Below are positions 1 to 9,378 of a stretch of DNA of 64,000 nucleotides, one piece after another (position 1 is the stretch's first letter; each line of letters opens with the position of its first letter). The stretch lies in NCBI RefSeq assembly GCF_015706575.1, contig NW_024037065.1, positions 4,402,001 to 4,466,000 of the forward strand, read 5' to 3'. This DNA is from Patiria miniata (taxonomy: Eukaryota > Echinodermata > Asteroidea > Valvatida > Asterinidae). The notes under the pieces are model-generated. The model worked only from the letters and a program-made list of their open reading frames with translations. It was not told the DNA's origin and searched no databases. Made by a program: the position numbers and the translations under genes.

Positions 1-549
1 TCACAAAATGGAACAAGTGATGATCATGCTGAGGAAACGGGAGATTTGCTGGATATTTTTATCAACAGTTTGACTTTATTTTATTTGAGATTGCAAGCTA
101 AGTATGTTCTCCCAGCCTCAACAATTCAAATGATCATAGAAGAATTCCAAACTGTTCATGATCAGGGTCAGAATGTCCTTTGTGCCAAATTGTTGAGTAA
201 ACTGAGTGATTTGAATATTGATTTGGATAGTGGGAAGATAAAAGGAGTTGTCCAAGAGCTTTTTCAAAGTGACATTTTGAATTTTGTGAATTCTAACCAA
301 CTGAAAACTGATCTTCGCAGAAAATCTTTTTTCAAAACAAACTTTAACTATGTTCAGCCAGTACCGCAATACTTGGGCAAGGATAGTAATAGGAGAGAGC
401 GATACTATGAGTATGTACCTATCAAAGAGACCATCCATGCTTTGGTCAAGCACAAGTCTGTACAAAGACAGCACAAGTGCACATTGGAATATCTAGACAA
501 AGAAAATAACTTGTTAGGAGATGTTCTTGACGGTACAGTGATACTATAA
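1..549 (+). pseudogene. Transposase of CACTA-like element, N-terminal/middle fragment
   Basis: The frame is open from base 1, so the start lies outside the window. It corresponds to the region between the zinc-binding N-terminus and the catalytic part of the 819-aa homologue at 50051-52510. The stretch with FKTNFNYVQPVPQYLG and YYEYVPIKETIHALVKH is the part expected before the ILNTDD/NPIGS block of the homologue. The frame then ends, and the block with VLYQDAFEVVNPLGSAKKKH continues in another frame at about 548-700. This is therefore a broken gene with at least one frameshift near 540. It is a plain DNA-transposon gene and probably no longer functional. Confidence 0.65.
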
Positions 550-807
550 GGCAAATGACCTGTATCAGACTCATCCAGACTCCTTCAAAATCGTTCTTTA
601 TCAAGATGCTTTTGAGGTCGTAAACCCACTCGGGTCAGCGAAAAAAAACATAAAATCATTACACTCTTGCCAACTTTGAGCCCCACAGTAGGTCAAATAT
701 TGACCATATGCAATTGGCTATATTATGCAGAGAATCCGACTTCAAAGGATTTCGTCAAAAACTACTTTTTTCTCAGTTGCTAACTGACTTGAAGGATATA
801 GAAGAAA

Positions 808-1155
808 ATGGCATCACACTTGACAATGGAAAAAAAATTGAAGGGCACATTGGTTTATATTGCAGGTGATAATTTAGGATCTCATGCCATTGGTGGTTTT
901 TCTGAGAACTTCAGCACTGTACAATACTTTTGCAGATATTGCTTAGTAAAGAAGGAGAAATTTGCACAAAATTGCAATGCCCAGGGACCTTTACGATCTC
1001 CTGAAAACTATGATGACTGTGTACACATTTTAAGTACAATAGACACTCCTGTTAGCCTTCTTGAAAGCAAGGGCATTAAATTTGCCTCACTATTCAACGA
1101 ACTGCAATACTTTCATGTCTGTCAGCCAGGTTTGCCTCCTTGTTTGAAAGAGTAG
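808..1155 (+). pseudogene. Transposase of CACTA-like element, catalytic-region fragment
   Basis: The frame contains GTLVYIAGDNLGSHAIGGF followed by CRYCLVKKEKF. The homologue at 50051-52510 has VVVACDTPAAQWFGGF and then CRNCKATGHE at the same place, so the D and the CxxC pair are shared. The end holds FNELQYFHVCQPGLPPCL, matching the place of CSGFVQDPMHLFLEGI in the intact copy. The next block (FERVVSADLSMYIEYF) lies in the frame starting about 1140, so a frameshift near 1135-1145 separates them. A role in DNA cleavage is inferred from the family. Confidence 0.65.
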
Positions 1156-2143
1156 TATCTGCTGATTTGTCAATGTACATAGAGTATTTTGTTCAAAACA
1201 AGTGGTTTACATATGAACACCTCAACAGAGTTATTTCTCAGTTCAAGTATCAGGGAGGCGATAGTAATAACAAGCCCAATAGTGTTAACACTAATGGAAT
1301 TACATTAGGGGGACATGCAGTACAAAACTGGTGCCTTTTGAGACTTTTCCCACTGTTCGTTTGTAATGACATTGCCAATGATAAAGATGGGGTTTGGCAA
1401 TTATGTTTGTTGTTGAGAGAGATAGTGGCATATGTATGTGCTCCATTAATTTCACATGGTCAGGTGGCCTACCTGAAACTGATGATAGAAGATTACCTGG
1501 ATCAGAGGATGACATTATTCCCTGAAAACAGGTTAAAACCAAAACATCACTACCTTGTTCACTACCCTGATTTGATTGTGAAATTTGGTCCTCTTATAAG
1601 GCTATGGACTTTACGATTTGAAAGTAAACATAGCTACTTTAAACATTGTTACACAATTTCAAAAATCTTCCTCGCACCCTTGCAGAGAGACACCAACTAC
1701 TGCAGGCATATTTTAGTGCGGGTGAATTGTTTCCAACAAGTATTCAAGTCGATAAGGCAGTCGAATTTCACTGCACTTCATATAACCATGAGATCCAACA
1801 AGCAGTGTACAGTTACAAGTTTGATTTCAGGGAGACAATAGCCGCTTACAGTGTAACATATAAAGGTACACTTTATAAGAAGGGTATGTTTGTGTTAATC
1901 AGAAGGGATGACGAGGGACTTGTAGTTGGGGAAATCCTCTTGATAATAGTTCATAACGTTCTAGTTAGGGAAAATAAAGTTGAACTCCTGGCTCATCTAC
2001 ATGTTGATACATTATCAGGTTCAATGAACGTAGTATGTGTGACTGCTAACAAATTGTTGGATTATTATCCACTACCAGTCTATGAAGTAAAAGGCCACTT
2101 GGTCATACCACTCCATCTTACGCCAGTGTCCTACAGTCAGTAA
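1140..2143 (+). pseudogene. Transposase of CACTA-like element, C-terminal fragments (two frames)
   Basis: The first frame (1140-1841) carries KPKHHYLVHYPDLIVKFGPL and RLWTLRFESKHSYFK. These are counterparts of IPKMHYCVHLPRQLLLYGPL and HHWCMRFEAKHGFFK in the copy at 50051-52510. After about 1660 the coding sequence moves to the frame at 1646-2143, which starts FKNLPRTLAERHQLL and ends at a stop at 2141-2143. That second frame matches the C-terminal domain (AVTYKG/VLIRRDDEGLVVG-like core) of such proteins. One frameshift near 1650-1665 explains the switch. The stop codon is followed after three bases by the ATG of the SAM exon. Confidence 0.65.
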
Positions 2144-2146
2144 ACC

Positions 2147-2365
2147 ATGGATCGAGATGTGATAAAGGCCGAGATAAAAGATTGCTTGCCAAGTCTGGCG
2201 GACCCTATTCTGAACGCCGTGTTGGAAAAACTTGACCAAGCTGGTGTGCAGACTAGGGAGGATCTCCAGTTCATTAAAGAGGATGACCTCCAATCTGACC
2301 TGCGACCGATCCAGATCCGAAAACTCCTGTTAGGCCACTGTGTAGGCATGGTTTGTAATCAGTGA
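2147..2365 (+). CDS. SAM-domain (sterile alpha motif) first exon of a SAMD3-like second gene
   Basis: The ATG at 2147 opens a 72-aa frame beginning MDRDVIKAEIKDCLP. It has the helical pattern of a SAM domain, with LEKLDQAGVQTREDLQFIKE and DDLQSDLRPIQIRKLL as the last two helices. SAM domains of this kind occur at the N-terminus of SAMD3-like proteins, which are multi-copy in fish and marine invertebrates. The frame stops soon after the domain, so it is probably one exon whose partners are lost here. Its position directly behind a CACTA transposase matches the CIDE-N exon at 52952. The domain call is good; the SAMD3-like body is not visible in this copy. Confidence 0.65.
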   Translation: MDRDVIKAEIKDCLPSLADPILNAVLEKLDQAGVQTREDLQFIKEDDLQSDLRPIQIRKLLLGHCVGMVCNQ

Positions 2366-2700
2366 TGTAGTTGAGTCCTGATCCGAGTCCAATGCCCCAA
2401 AAAGTGAACAATTTGTCTTTAAGGCCACTAGGAGTAGTAGTAGGGAAGGTGGGGGTACGGGACCAAAATGGAAAAAATCTGCGGCAAGCCTGGACACGCC
2501 GCTTTCGATTCTAAAAATAGTTGGGGACAAAATATAGGGGAATCCCCCGCGGCAAATTTTTAGAAATCTGACGTCAGGTTTTGGAGCAAAATAGAAAAAT
2601 TTGTGCCAAGTCAGAGCCTGTCGATCTGGTGTTAACATAAATCTGTCGTCGCTAAAATGAGGTGATGTCAATACCACGTGACCTTGAAACTCGAAACAAA
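2366..2700. other. Non-coding stretch between CACTA copy and virus-like fossil A
   Basis: No gene is supported. The sequence has G-rich runs and no recognisable terminal inverted repeat. Neither the right end of the CACTA copy nor the left end of the following element can be fixed here. Confidence 0.5.
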
Positions 2701-2830
2701 AAAATTAGCTCCTCTACCTGTGAAAAGGTAGAGAAGCTGTTTTTATATAAAAATGGAGAGTAATATGTTCAGACCGACGAGTACTTGAAAAATTAATAAA
2801 AAATATTATCGGTTTTTATTAAATATATCA

Positions 2831-3127
2831 ATGACTTTTTTTCAAAGTGTAAACCTCGTGCTATCTGATAAAACAGATCAGTGCGATCACCATATAATCA
2901 TCGAGAATGTTTTTTTAGTTTGTGAAACGTGCGGTGAAGTAGTTTCTCGTTACTTTGATTTTTCGGCAGAAAATGCGCAAGAAGATCGTATCAATTGGTC
3001 AATTTTAAAAAGAAATAAAAGAAAAACTGTGGAGAAACTTATTTTGTCTGTGTGTCCAGAGCAAAACACAGAAGATGTTCAAGAATCAATCAATAAATAT
3101 AAAAGCTCGTTAATTACAAAACATTGA
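2831..3127 (+). pseudogene. Virus-like fossil A part: TFIIB-like zinc-ribbon protein fragment
   Basis: The 98-aa frame has CDHHIIIENVFLVCETCGEVV, a C/H...CxxCGxV pattern like the N-terminal zinc ribbon of transcription factor IIB. TFIIB-like proteins are encoded by several large eukaryotic DNA viruses, where they help direct transcription of viral genes. The start is preceded by very AT-rich sequence. It is part of an old virus-like copy. Confidence 0.5.
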
Positions 3128-3321
3128 GGGGAAACGGATGTGTCAAACGCTCGTTAGTAGCATCGTGTTTTCATCATGTAGTTAGATTAGACAAAGAACG
3201 AGTTAGAGATTTATTTAAAGTGACTCAAAATCAATTTAATAAAGCATTAAAAAGATACAATGACCACTACAATAAAGGCGGTGCCGAGGGTATAGCCCTA
3301 AGAGGTGAAATAGAGGTATAA
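3124..3321 (+). pseudogene. Virus-like fossil A part: cyclin-fold (TFIIB-core-like) fragment
   Basis: The 65-aa frame has SLVASCFHHVVRLDKERV followed by LFKVTQNQFNKALKRY. This is the pattern of a TFIIB cyclin repeat, with an Ala-rich first helix and a helix-turn-helix-like end. It lies just behind the zinc-ribbon fragment on the same strand, which supports a TFIIB-like assignment for both fragments separately. Confidence 0.45.
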
Positions 3322-3362
3322 CTCGGTGAATCGCTTTCATAATGTTTATTTACCGAGGATTT
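3303..3362. terminator. Stem-loop between convergent genes of fossil A
   Basis: CTCGGTGAA and TTTACCGAG form a near-perfect stem around an AT-rich loop, right after the plus-strand frame and before the end of the minus-strand frame. Hairpins at gene ends act as transcript-end signals in some DNA viruses, so a terminator role is inferred. Confidence 0.35.
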
Positions 3363-3424
3363 GAACTTGTAAGTTTTTCGATAAGAGATTTTTTTTCTCT
3401 TGCAAACCGTTCGTCTACACGTTT

Positions 3425-3787
3425 TTAACTTCTTTTTCGTATCGTTTTTAATATTTTGAAGCTTTGTGCTGGTCTTTGTTCTAATTTTTGCTTAAGCTCG
3501 TTAAATTTTGCGAGCTCTCTCGTAATCAATAAGAACTCTTCGTGCGATATATCTCCATCGTTGATAGCTTGAGACACATATTCTTCAATCGTGTTAAGTT
3601 TAGAGTCCGCTAACATTTTAATCTGGTCGTGCTTTTTCAGCTTGGCGGATAATCGCTTAGACGCGATTCTAAGCAGAATATCTACACCAAAAGCGCCTAT
3701 AAACGTTCCTTCTACTACCAATCCAACGGGGGCTGATATAACACCTAATAGAGCGGGAATGCTGATGGCCCCCGCTATAGCCCCCAA
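3425..3787 (-). pseudogene. Virus-like fossil A part: membrane-anchored protein fragment of unknown function
   Basis: The frame begins with a long hydrophobic, glycine-rich segment (MGAIAGAISIPALLGVISAP) likely to enter a membrane. A basic, helical region with KKHDQIKMLADSKLNTI and a charged C-terminus (EEFLLITRELAKFNEL) follows. Proteins of this build recur in cnidarian, hemichordate and other marine genomes beside virus-like gene sets, but no function is established to my knowledge. Confidence 0.4.
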
Positions 3788-3793
3788 TCATTC

Positions 3794-4275
3794 TTATCCT
3801 ATCTCTACGTAATTAATAGTGTCGATCATTCTCTTTATTTTTTTATAAGTGCGCTCTCGGTGGTCTCTCTCTTTCAAGATTAAAGATCGAATCTCTTCAA
3901 CCTTTTTAAGTCTGTACACTTTTGTTTCTTCGTTAACGTTACTATTTAATCGGAGTGCATCTCCAGAAATATCAGGGTATAACGCCATACTATCTTTACT
4001 CATTTTTTTAATATAAAAAGATTTTAAAATTAAAATGTTGTTGATGATCTGTCCTTTTTCACCTATGATTGAAAATGTCAGTTTGTCGATTATACCGTTT
4101 TTAAGTTTTTTGAAATCCTCGACTCTATCAGGCTCGGGTTTGCGCGTACCCACGGGTATGATTTTAAGATGTCAGACGGACGACCATCAAAAAAGTTTTC
4201 ACTCGTACTTAATTGCGGGCAGCGAATAAACACAAATTTAAACGGATTAACGTTGTAAGACCCCGTATACATCAC
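3794..4275 (-). pseudogene. Virus-like fossil A part: minus-strand fragments of unknown function
   Basis: Minus-strand frames here hold MSKDSMALYPDISGDALRL followed by a charged helical stretch (VEEIRSLILKERDHRERTY), and further upstream TGSYNVNPFKFVFIRCPQL. The first has the look of the N-terminal part of the membrane-protein family at 3425-3787. The second is a separate piece with an NPF motif also seen in virus-like elements. They are described separately and their function is unknown. Confidence 0.35.
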
Positions 4276-4345
4276 TTTGGGTATCAGTCTTCCTTTGGGT
4301 AAATTAAGTAATCGAGAGACTTCTCTGTCACGGCCGTTTCAAACG

Positions 4346-4446
4346 CAGCGCTTACAGAAAAAGTGCGCCCTCTGTTGGTTGAAACGCTCCAACTGAGAAA
4401 ACGGCAGTTATGGAGCCGACGGCTCTTTGCTGTAAGCGCGTCGGTA
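4346..4446. repeat. Short inverted repeat around a hairpin at the right edge of fossil A
   Basis: GCAGCGCTTACAG near 4354 and CTGTAAGCGCG near 4430 face each other across about 60 bases. It may be a tiny fold-back element or a terminal structure of fossil A. Confidence 0.35.
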
Positions 4447-5018
4447 CTTTTTTCGTCGGGATGCAAATTTTGACTTACGCGATTTCTGGCTGCCTGATTG
4501 GTTGAGAGAACCTAATTGAATATGCAACATTTAAATATACGCATGTTGAATGAATTTTTGGGGTCAATCTAGTTAACATAAACGAAGCGTGGTCACATAT
4601 GGGTACAAATTCCTCAACGTGGCGGTTTCCAGAAACGAGTAACTCCGGACAGAAATCTGTCCCAGAAATACGAGTTTTAAACAGGTTTCTGGATTTTTCA
4701 CAAATCCCCAGAGCGAGTGCAGTGGTAAACCAAGACATCATCGTGACTTACAAGAGAAAGTAAGAGTGGGCAATGAACAGTTTTTGAGAAAATTTCGGTT
4801 AAAAAAACTCGATTGTTCCTAACCACTTGTGCGCTGCACGTGTACCGTGTATTGTGTACATTGTACATGTACATGTACAAGTACAAATGTGTGTACGTTG
4901 ATGTACATGTACAGTACATGTACATGTACGTATACGTCGCGGGCATACGCTCCCATGCGTGCGTGCGAAAGTGCATGTACATGTATGTATACATGTACAA
5001 TGTCTAAATTATATGCAT
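4447..5018. repeat. Intergenic DNA ending in a (TACATG)n/GTAC-rich microsatellite
   Basis: No gene is supported in 4447-4840. From about 4840 to 5000 the sequence is a degenerate array of TACATGTACATG units, which are self-complementary and could extrude cruciforms. Apparent frames there simply reflect the repeat. Confidence 0.6.
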
Positions 5019-5315
5019 GTTTTTAAACGCATAGCTAGCTAGGCTCACCCCATAGGGTGATACTAGTACTAGTAGTAGGCCTAGCTAGTACTACATAGGC
5101 TGTCGACTGTTTTCCTTGGTTTCATTTCTTGAATTAATTTAAAGACATACTGTAATGACTTGTACAATTCTGGGTACAACTTAAGTATTAAATAAAGATA
5201 TAGGCCCTACTCATTAAAAACTTTCTTAACTTCTCATTTCAAAGGTATAAGGCCTTTTTAATAATATATCGATACGCTACATGTACACAAACATGATCTA
5301 ATATTTACATGAACA

Positions 5316-5571
5316 GGGCCCGATTTCATGGCGCTGCTTACTGCAGAATCCTGCGCTTACGATCACCATTCTGTGCTAACCGTGCTGGTGGAAAAATTAT
5401 GTGGTAACCCCGTAAGCACAGAATCCTTAGGTACGGGATGTACGCATGCGCATAAGCCAAAATTCCTCGCTAACCCCTGAAATAGGATTTGCCGTAAGCA
5501 CAGAATTTTTTGCTACTTTTTTTTAAGCGCCCATTTTTCACTTGCGGTAAGCAGAGCCATGAAATTGGCCC
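5316..5571. mobile_element. MITE copy 1, GGGCCC-TIR family
   Basis: The ends are inverted copies: GGGCCCGATTTCATGGCGCT at the left and AGAGCCATGAAATTGGCCC at the right. The interior is short and non-coding. A non-autonomous DNA transposon is inferred; no clear target duplication is seen. Confidence 0.6.
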
Positions 5572-6000
5572 TGCCTTCTTACTCCTCCATGGCATGAGTT
5601 GATACTGATAGAGTAACATTAGAACCTTACAATTACATGCATGTGCATTTTTTTTTGTTTTCAATGCCACAAATGAGATTTTAACACACGCCTTAACACA
5701 TTTCAAGGTCTACATTTTTGTAGCTGTTGACCCTGATTTTTTGTACCTGAAAAATGTATGTTTTACACGCATAGCTAGCTAAGCTACAGGAGTAGGCCTA
5801 GTACCATACATAGCTTGTTGACTGTCATTAGTTTCATTTCTTGAATAAATTTGAAGACAATCTGTTATGTAAAATTGTGGGTACAAACTTAAGTATTAAA
5901 TAAATATATATACTCATTAAAAACTTTCTAACCTTCTCATTCCAAAGGCCATTTTAATAATATACATGTACACAAACATGATCTAATATTTACATGAACA

Positions 6001-6256
6001 GGGTCCAATTTCATGGCGCTGCCAACCACAGAATTCCGCGCTGACGATCACCATTCTGTGCTAACCGTGCTAGCGGAAAAATTATGCAGTAACCCCGTAA
6101 CAAAGAATCCTTAGTTACGGGATGTACGCATGCGCATACATGTAAGCCAAAATTCCTCGTTAACATGTGAAATAGGATTTGCCGTAAACACAGAATTTTT
6201 TGCTACCGTAAGCGCCCATTTTTTGCTTGCGGTAAGCAGCGCCATGAAATTGGGCT
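6001..6256. mobile_element. MITE copy 2, GGGCCC-TIR family
   Basis: Same inverted ends (GGGTCCAATTTCATGGCG / CGCCATGAAATTGGGC) and same interior as copy 1. It lies at the same place of the duplicated unit, so it spread by the tandem duplication rather than by a new insertion. Confidence 0.6.
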
Positions 6257-6516
6257 CTGCCTTCTTACTCCTCCATGAGTTGATAGAGTAACATTAGAAC
6301 CTTACATGCATGGGAATTTTTTTTTTCAATGCCACAAATGAGATTTCAACACACGCCTTAAACACATTTCAAGGTCTACTTTTTTGTAGCTGTTGACCCA
6401 GATTTTCTGTACCTGAAAAAAATCTTGTGTGTATATTTTTCCTAAGCCTATAGTTTCCGTTCAATTATTTACAAACCGTTGCCTAGTAATCAAATGATAC
6501 ATATAAAAATCATTAC

Positions 6517-8880
6517 TGATGATTGCCTTGGGGAGGTGGGCCCTGAAACACCGCATGAAGTTTTTGATGCTGATGTCTGCAGATGTAAGTAAATTTATTG
6601 TAAATTAATCAATCCAATTCATTAAACATATTGGAAAACAATGTTTCATAATATGGGAATGTGTACAGTACCGATTTGCTGGATTCCATCATCTGTCAGG
6701 GGATTATTGGAATGGTTGATGCCATGATGAACGTCGGCAAATTGCAGCAACACCTCTTCAAATTTCTTGCTGATTACTGCTGCCTCTCGCTTTAACCTAT
6801 TCAAAGCAGCTATGGAAATGTCTTCTGATTTGGCGTTAGCAATCGCTGATCGTGGAACTGACGTCAAGTCAGTTATGATTTTCACCTGTTGGGGGGGAAA
6901 ACCAAACCATTGAGTCAAAAGATTTGAATTAGTAATTAACAAAATATAGTGACATTGTACTACAATGTATATATCTACAGCTGGCAACATGTTCATGTGA
7001 TTTACCTGGCAACACTTATGCACGTGATTCCCCCACGAACGATTTACCATGGTACGCTTGTCTGCAAACGTTGTGCTTTTGCAGTACTGTGTCAAGACCA
7101 CAGGCTACTGGTCCCGTACCAAAGGGAAGGTCGACAGCTGCAGCACGAGATTCCTTAAGAGGAGAAGAAAATAGAGAGATTTTATGTGACGGGGGACTCG
7201 GTGTACTTTCAGGGTTTTTTGGTGCTGAGCATTGTTCCTTTGTACTTTGCGGGGCAGGGGATGAGACTTGATGAACATGTGCTGGCTAAAATTCAACATA
7301 GAAAATACACCATAATTATAAAAAAAGAACAATGAGCTATATTGATTGTATTGTATATATTGTATATACATGTATGTAAATAAGTAAATATTAAGTTAAA
7401 CAAGTATCTTGGCCCAATTTCATGGCACTGCTTATTGCATGCTCATCAGCAACATTTCCTTTTTAACCCATAAAATACGCTTAAACTTGGAATTTTCTGC
7501 TGCCGTAAGCACCGATTTGTAGCCAACAGTTAACTGTGCCAAGAAATTGGGCCCAGGTCACTGTAAATATTAGAGAGGGGATGTGCGGCAAAATCAATGA
7601 ATTTGTAACAATCAGATTTTTTTTTATTGTGTAGAGTTAAGGCACATGATATGAATTTTATCATTTTAATGTTACAATACAAAGGTTAAACTTGATTTGT
7701 CAGGAACAGTGCAATTTAGGTTTTAATTGTGAGATGGTCATTAAGAAAAGTTTCAGTTCTAATATTATTTATTTAATGGATTGAGCTAGAGGGATATTGA
7801 TACCATTATTTTTCACTTGTTTATTATGATCTTACTAATCTTACCCGTCCGCCTGTGTTTAGAGTAGCTGCTCTGTTTGACTGTTGTAATTTCAACCATG
7901 TCCATCTGTCTGTCGCTCTTTCTATTTCATAAGGGATAAGCTGTCCCTTTGGGTGTTTGAGGGCCTCTTCTCGTAGGATCCTAGCAGCATTTGATATGGA
8001 TGACTCTTGTTGATTTGTACTATTATCTACAATAGGCCTATTCGTACTTGAAAAACAAGTGCCTCTTCCCTTTGTTGATGGAGTAGAACAAAGTACACTA
8101 TCATGTGCTGTGAGTTGACGGAGTTTTCCTATTTTACTACACTTGGAACAAATCAAATTCAAATTGTTCAGCTGCACTGTAAGAATATGCGAGCTAAGAG
8201 ATACTTCTCTGAAATTGAAACTTGCTTTACACACTTGACATGGTACCAGAGACAAGTCCTTGAACTGAAAGTACTTTGTTAAACAGCTGACACAAAAGTT
8301 ATGTTCACATAGAGACTGTACACATGGTGAAGCCAATAAACAGAGACAGATTGGACAGGTAAATAAGGAGTGTTCATCCTCTCTTCCAAGTATCTCCAGG
8401 TGGGGATCTGACTCAATTGTAGTATTAACAATGTTGGTGAAAATATTGCTGGTCTCAGAGGTTATGGCAAAAGGCAAAACTTTAAAAGAAGAGGATGATT
8501 TTCCAATGACTCGTTGACACTTTTTGGACGACCTGGCCTTGAAGACAGTAGAAATCTCTCACAAATTGTACAGTTTCCAGATTTCTGGTGCTTTATCCAG
8601 TCAATAAGTTCATATGCAACACTGTCACTTGTGTAATCCTGTGTTTGTGCCTTGTAGTGCCTTATCTTTCTTGCAAACTTTTCACAAAGTGCTTAAGGAT
8701 GTTGATCACAGTTATCGCTCCAAGTGTTAATGTCAAATACAGCCAGTATTTCCTTACGATTGTCTGCAGACAAGGTTGGTAATCTATAGCCTTTGTTTAT
8801 ATCTGTTCTTGCGCCACAAACTTTACATAATTTTGTAAGTACGTTTTTGTGATAGTCAAAAGTTAAAGCTCTGAACATTG
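6517..8880 (-). CDS. RAG1 N-terminal-like zinc-binding/RING protein (N-RAG-TP type), four exons visible, decayed
   Basis: Exons read on the minus strand: 8880-7845, 7285-7006, 6885-6672, 6576-6517. All borders are GT/AG and the phases agree. Exon 1 starts MFRALTFDYHKNVL and has KLCKVCGARTD, VFDINTWSDNCDQHP, LCEKFARKI and CTICERF, matching the cysteine-rich N-terminus of RAG1 (CRICG, VFRIDVKADVDSIHP, FCHNCW, CDICN). A C3HC4 RING (CPICLCLL, CEHNFC, CLTKYF, CQVC) and a zinc-finger-like LICSKC/LTAHDSVLC tail follow, as in RAG1. Exon 2 carries QAYHGKSF and NHVHKCC; exons 3-4 are helical. Frameshifts near 8696, 8470 and 7035 break it, and exons after 6517 are not found. N-RAG-TP elements encoding such proteins are known from molluscs, sea urchin and amphioxus. 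The RAG1 catalytic core is absent. Confidence 0.7.
7286..7844. other. Intron of the RAG1-like gene, holding a MITE
   Basis: The intron lies between donor GGACGG|gtaaga (minus strand, at 7844) and acceptor gaattttag (ending at 7286). The phase is 0 on both sides. It contains MITE copy 3 and otherwise AT-rich DNA with no coding signal. Confidence 0.55.
7411..7554. mobile_element. MITE copy 3, GGGCCC-TIR family, short version
   Basis: Ends GGCCCAATTTCATGGCACTG and GTGCCAAGAAATTGGGCCC are inverted copies related to the two copies at 5.3 and 6.0 kb. The interior is about 110 bp shorter. It was inserted in the RAG1-like gene's first visible intron. Confidence 0.6.
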
Positions 8881-8992
8881 TACTGTAGCTAAGTTATATA
8901 ATAAATAAAATACCTAATCAACCAAGTGCGAACTGTGCGTCGATCATCATTTTGCTTCTATATCTTGTGTTGATAAAATATTTGGGGGTTTG

Positions 8993-9378
8993 GACAACTC
9001 GACCGTTTGCCAACTAGACTCGGGACAACTCGACCGTTGAGACATAATCGATGTCCGTGTGCTTTGTGCCGCGCGCGACGTCGCGCCACCGAGCTTGCCG
9101 CGCCGTCGCGGGCAGCTCCGGCCCCACGACCCCAGCCCCACGCACGGTCATCATAAAGATGACATACCCTCAACGCAGCACACGCAAATACTACGCACTC
9201 CGATCCGTTACCCACATTCATGTACAAGTACATGTACATGTACGTGTACAACATCTCACATATATATTCGAGTTGATTCCATGTCAAAGTCGACTTGTCT
9301 GAGCAGTCCGTTGTCTCAACGATCGAGTTCTCAACGGTCGAGTTGTCCCGAGTCGAATTGGTAAACGGTCGAGTTGTC
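8993..9378. mobile_element. Fold-back MITE with inverted arms of about 54 bp
   Basis: The left arm (8993-9047) and right arm (9325-9378) are inverted copies with only a few mismatches. Each contains ACAACTCGACCGTTTG and ACAACTCGACCGTTGAGA in the same order. The middle is GC-rich and then a TACATG-rich stretch. There are no coding genes; the frames across it are repeat shadows. Related short sequence occurs at 21.8 kb. Confidence 0.65.

Larger units (their letters stand above)
1..2365 (+). mobile_element. CACTA/EnSpm-like DNA transposon, internal part, decayed, running in from the left edge
   Basis: Two genes lie head to tail: transposase fragments (1-2143) and a SAM-domain exon (2147-2365). 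The same order, transposase then a polymerising adaptor domain, is found in the whole CACTA element at 48082-59689. The protein blocks align with that element block by block: the GGF motif after the aspartate, CRxC, PKxHYxVHxP, GPL and RFExKH with a following FK. No CACTG end is found in 2366-2800, so the right end is lost or lies beyond a later insertion. Assignment to CACTA rests on the resemblance to the second copy, not on seen termini. Confidence 0.7.
2700..4470. mobile_element. Virus-like element fossil A (Polinton-like/eukaryotic DNA-virus-like), partial and broken
   Basis: A compact block of short intronless genes on both strands with AT-rich gaps, unlike the surrounding DNA. Parts: a TFIIB-like zinc ribbon and cyclin-fold fragment on the plus strand (2831-3321), and fragments of a membrane-associated protein family on the minus strand (3425-4275). 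Gene starts are preceded by TTTTTATATT-like stretches, and the space between the convergent genes carries a stem-loop. The family is not pinned down because no polymerase, integrase, ATPase or capsid gene is in view. It is broken in several places. Boundaries are approximate. Confidence 0.5.
5019..6430. repeat. Tandem duplication, two units of about 0.7 kb, each carrying a MITE
   Basis: Unit 1 (about 5019-5758) and unit 2 (about 5759-6430) share long blocks in the same order: CGCATAGCTAGCTA, CTTAAGTATTAAATAAA, ACATGATCTAATATTTACAT, the MITE, and TTTCAAGGTCTAC. Small indels and substitutions separate them. The block lies between fossil A and the last visible exon of the RAG1-like gene, so it may be part of that gene's intron. 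Confidence 0.75.

Noticed and set aside
4698-5026. Several frames rich in Tyr, Met, Cys and Thr
   Set aside because: Translation of the TACATG microsatellite on both strands.
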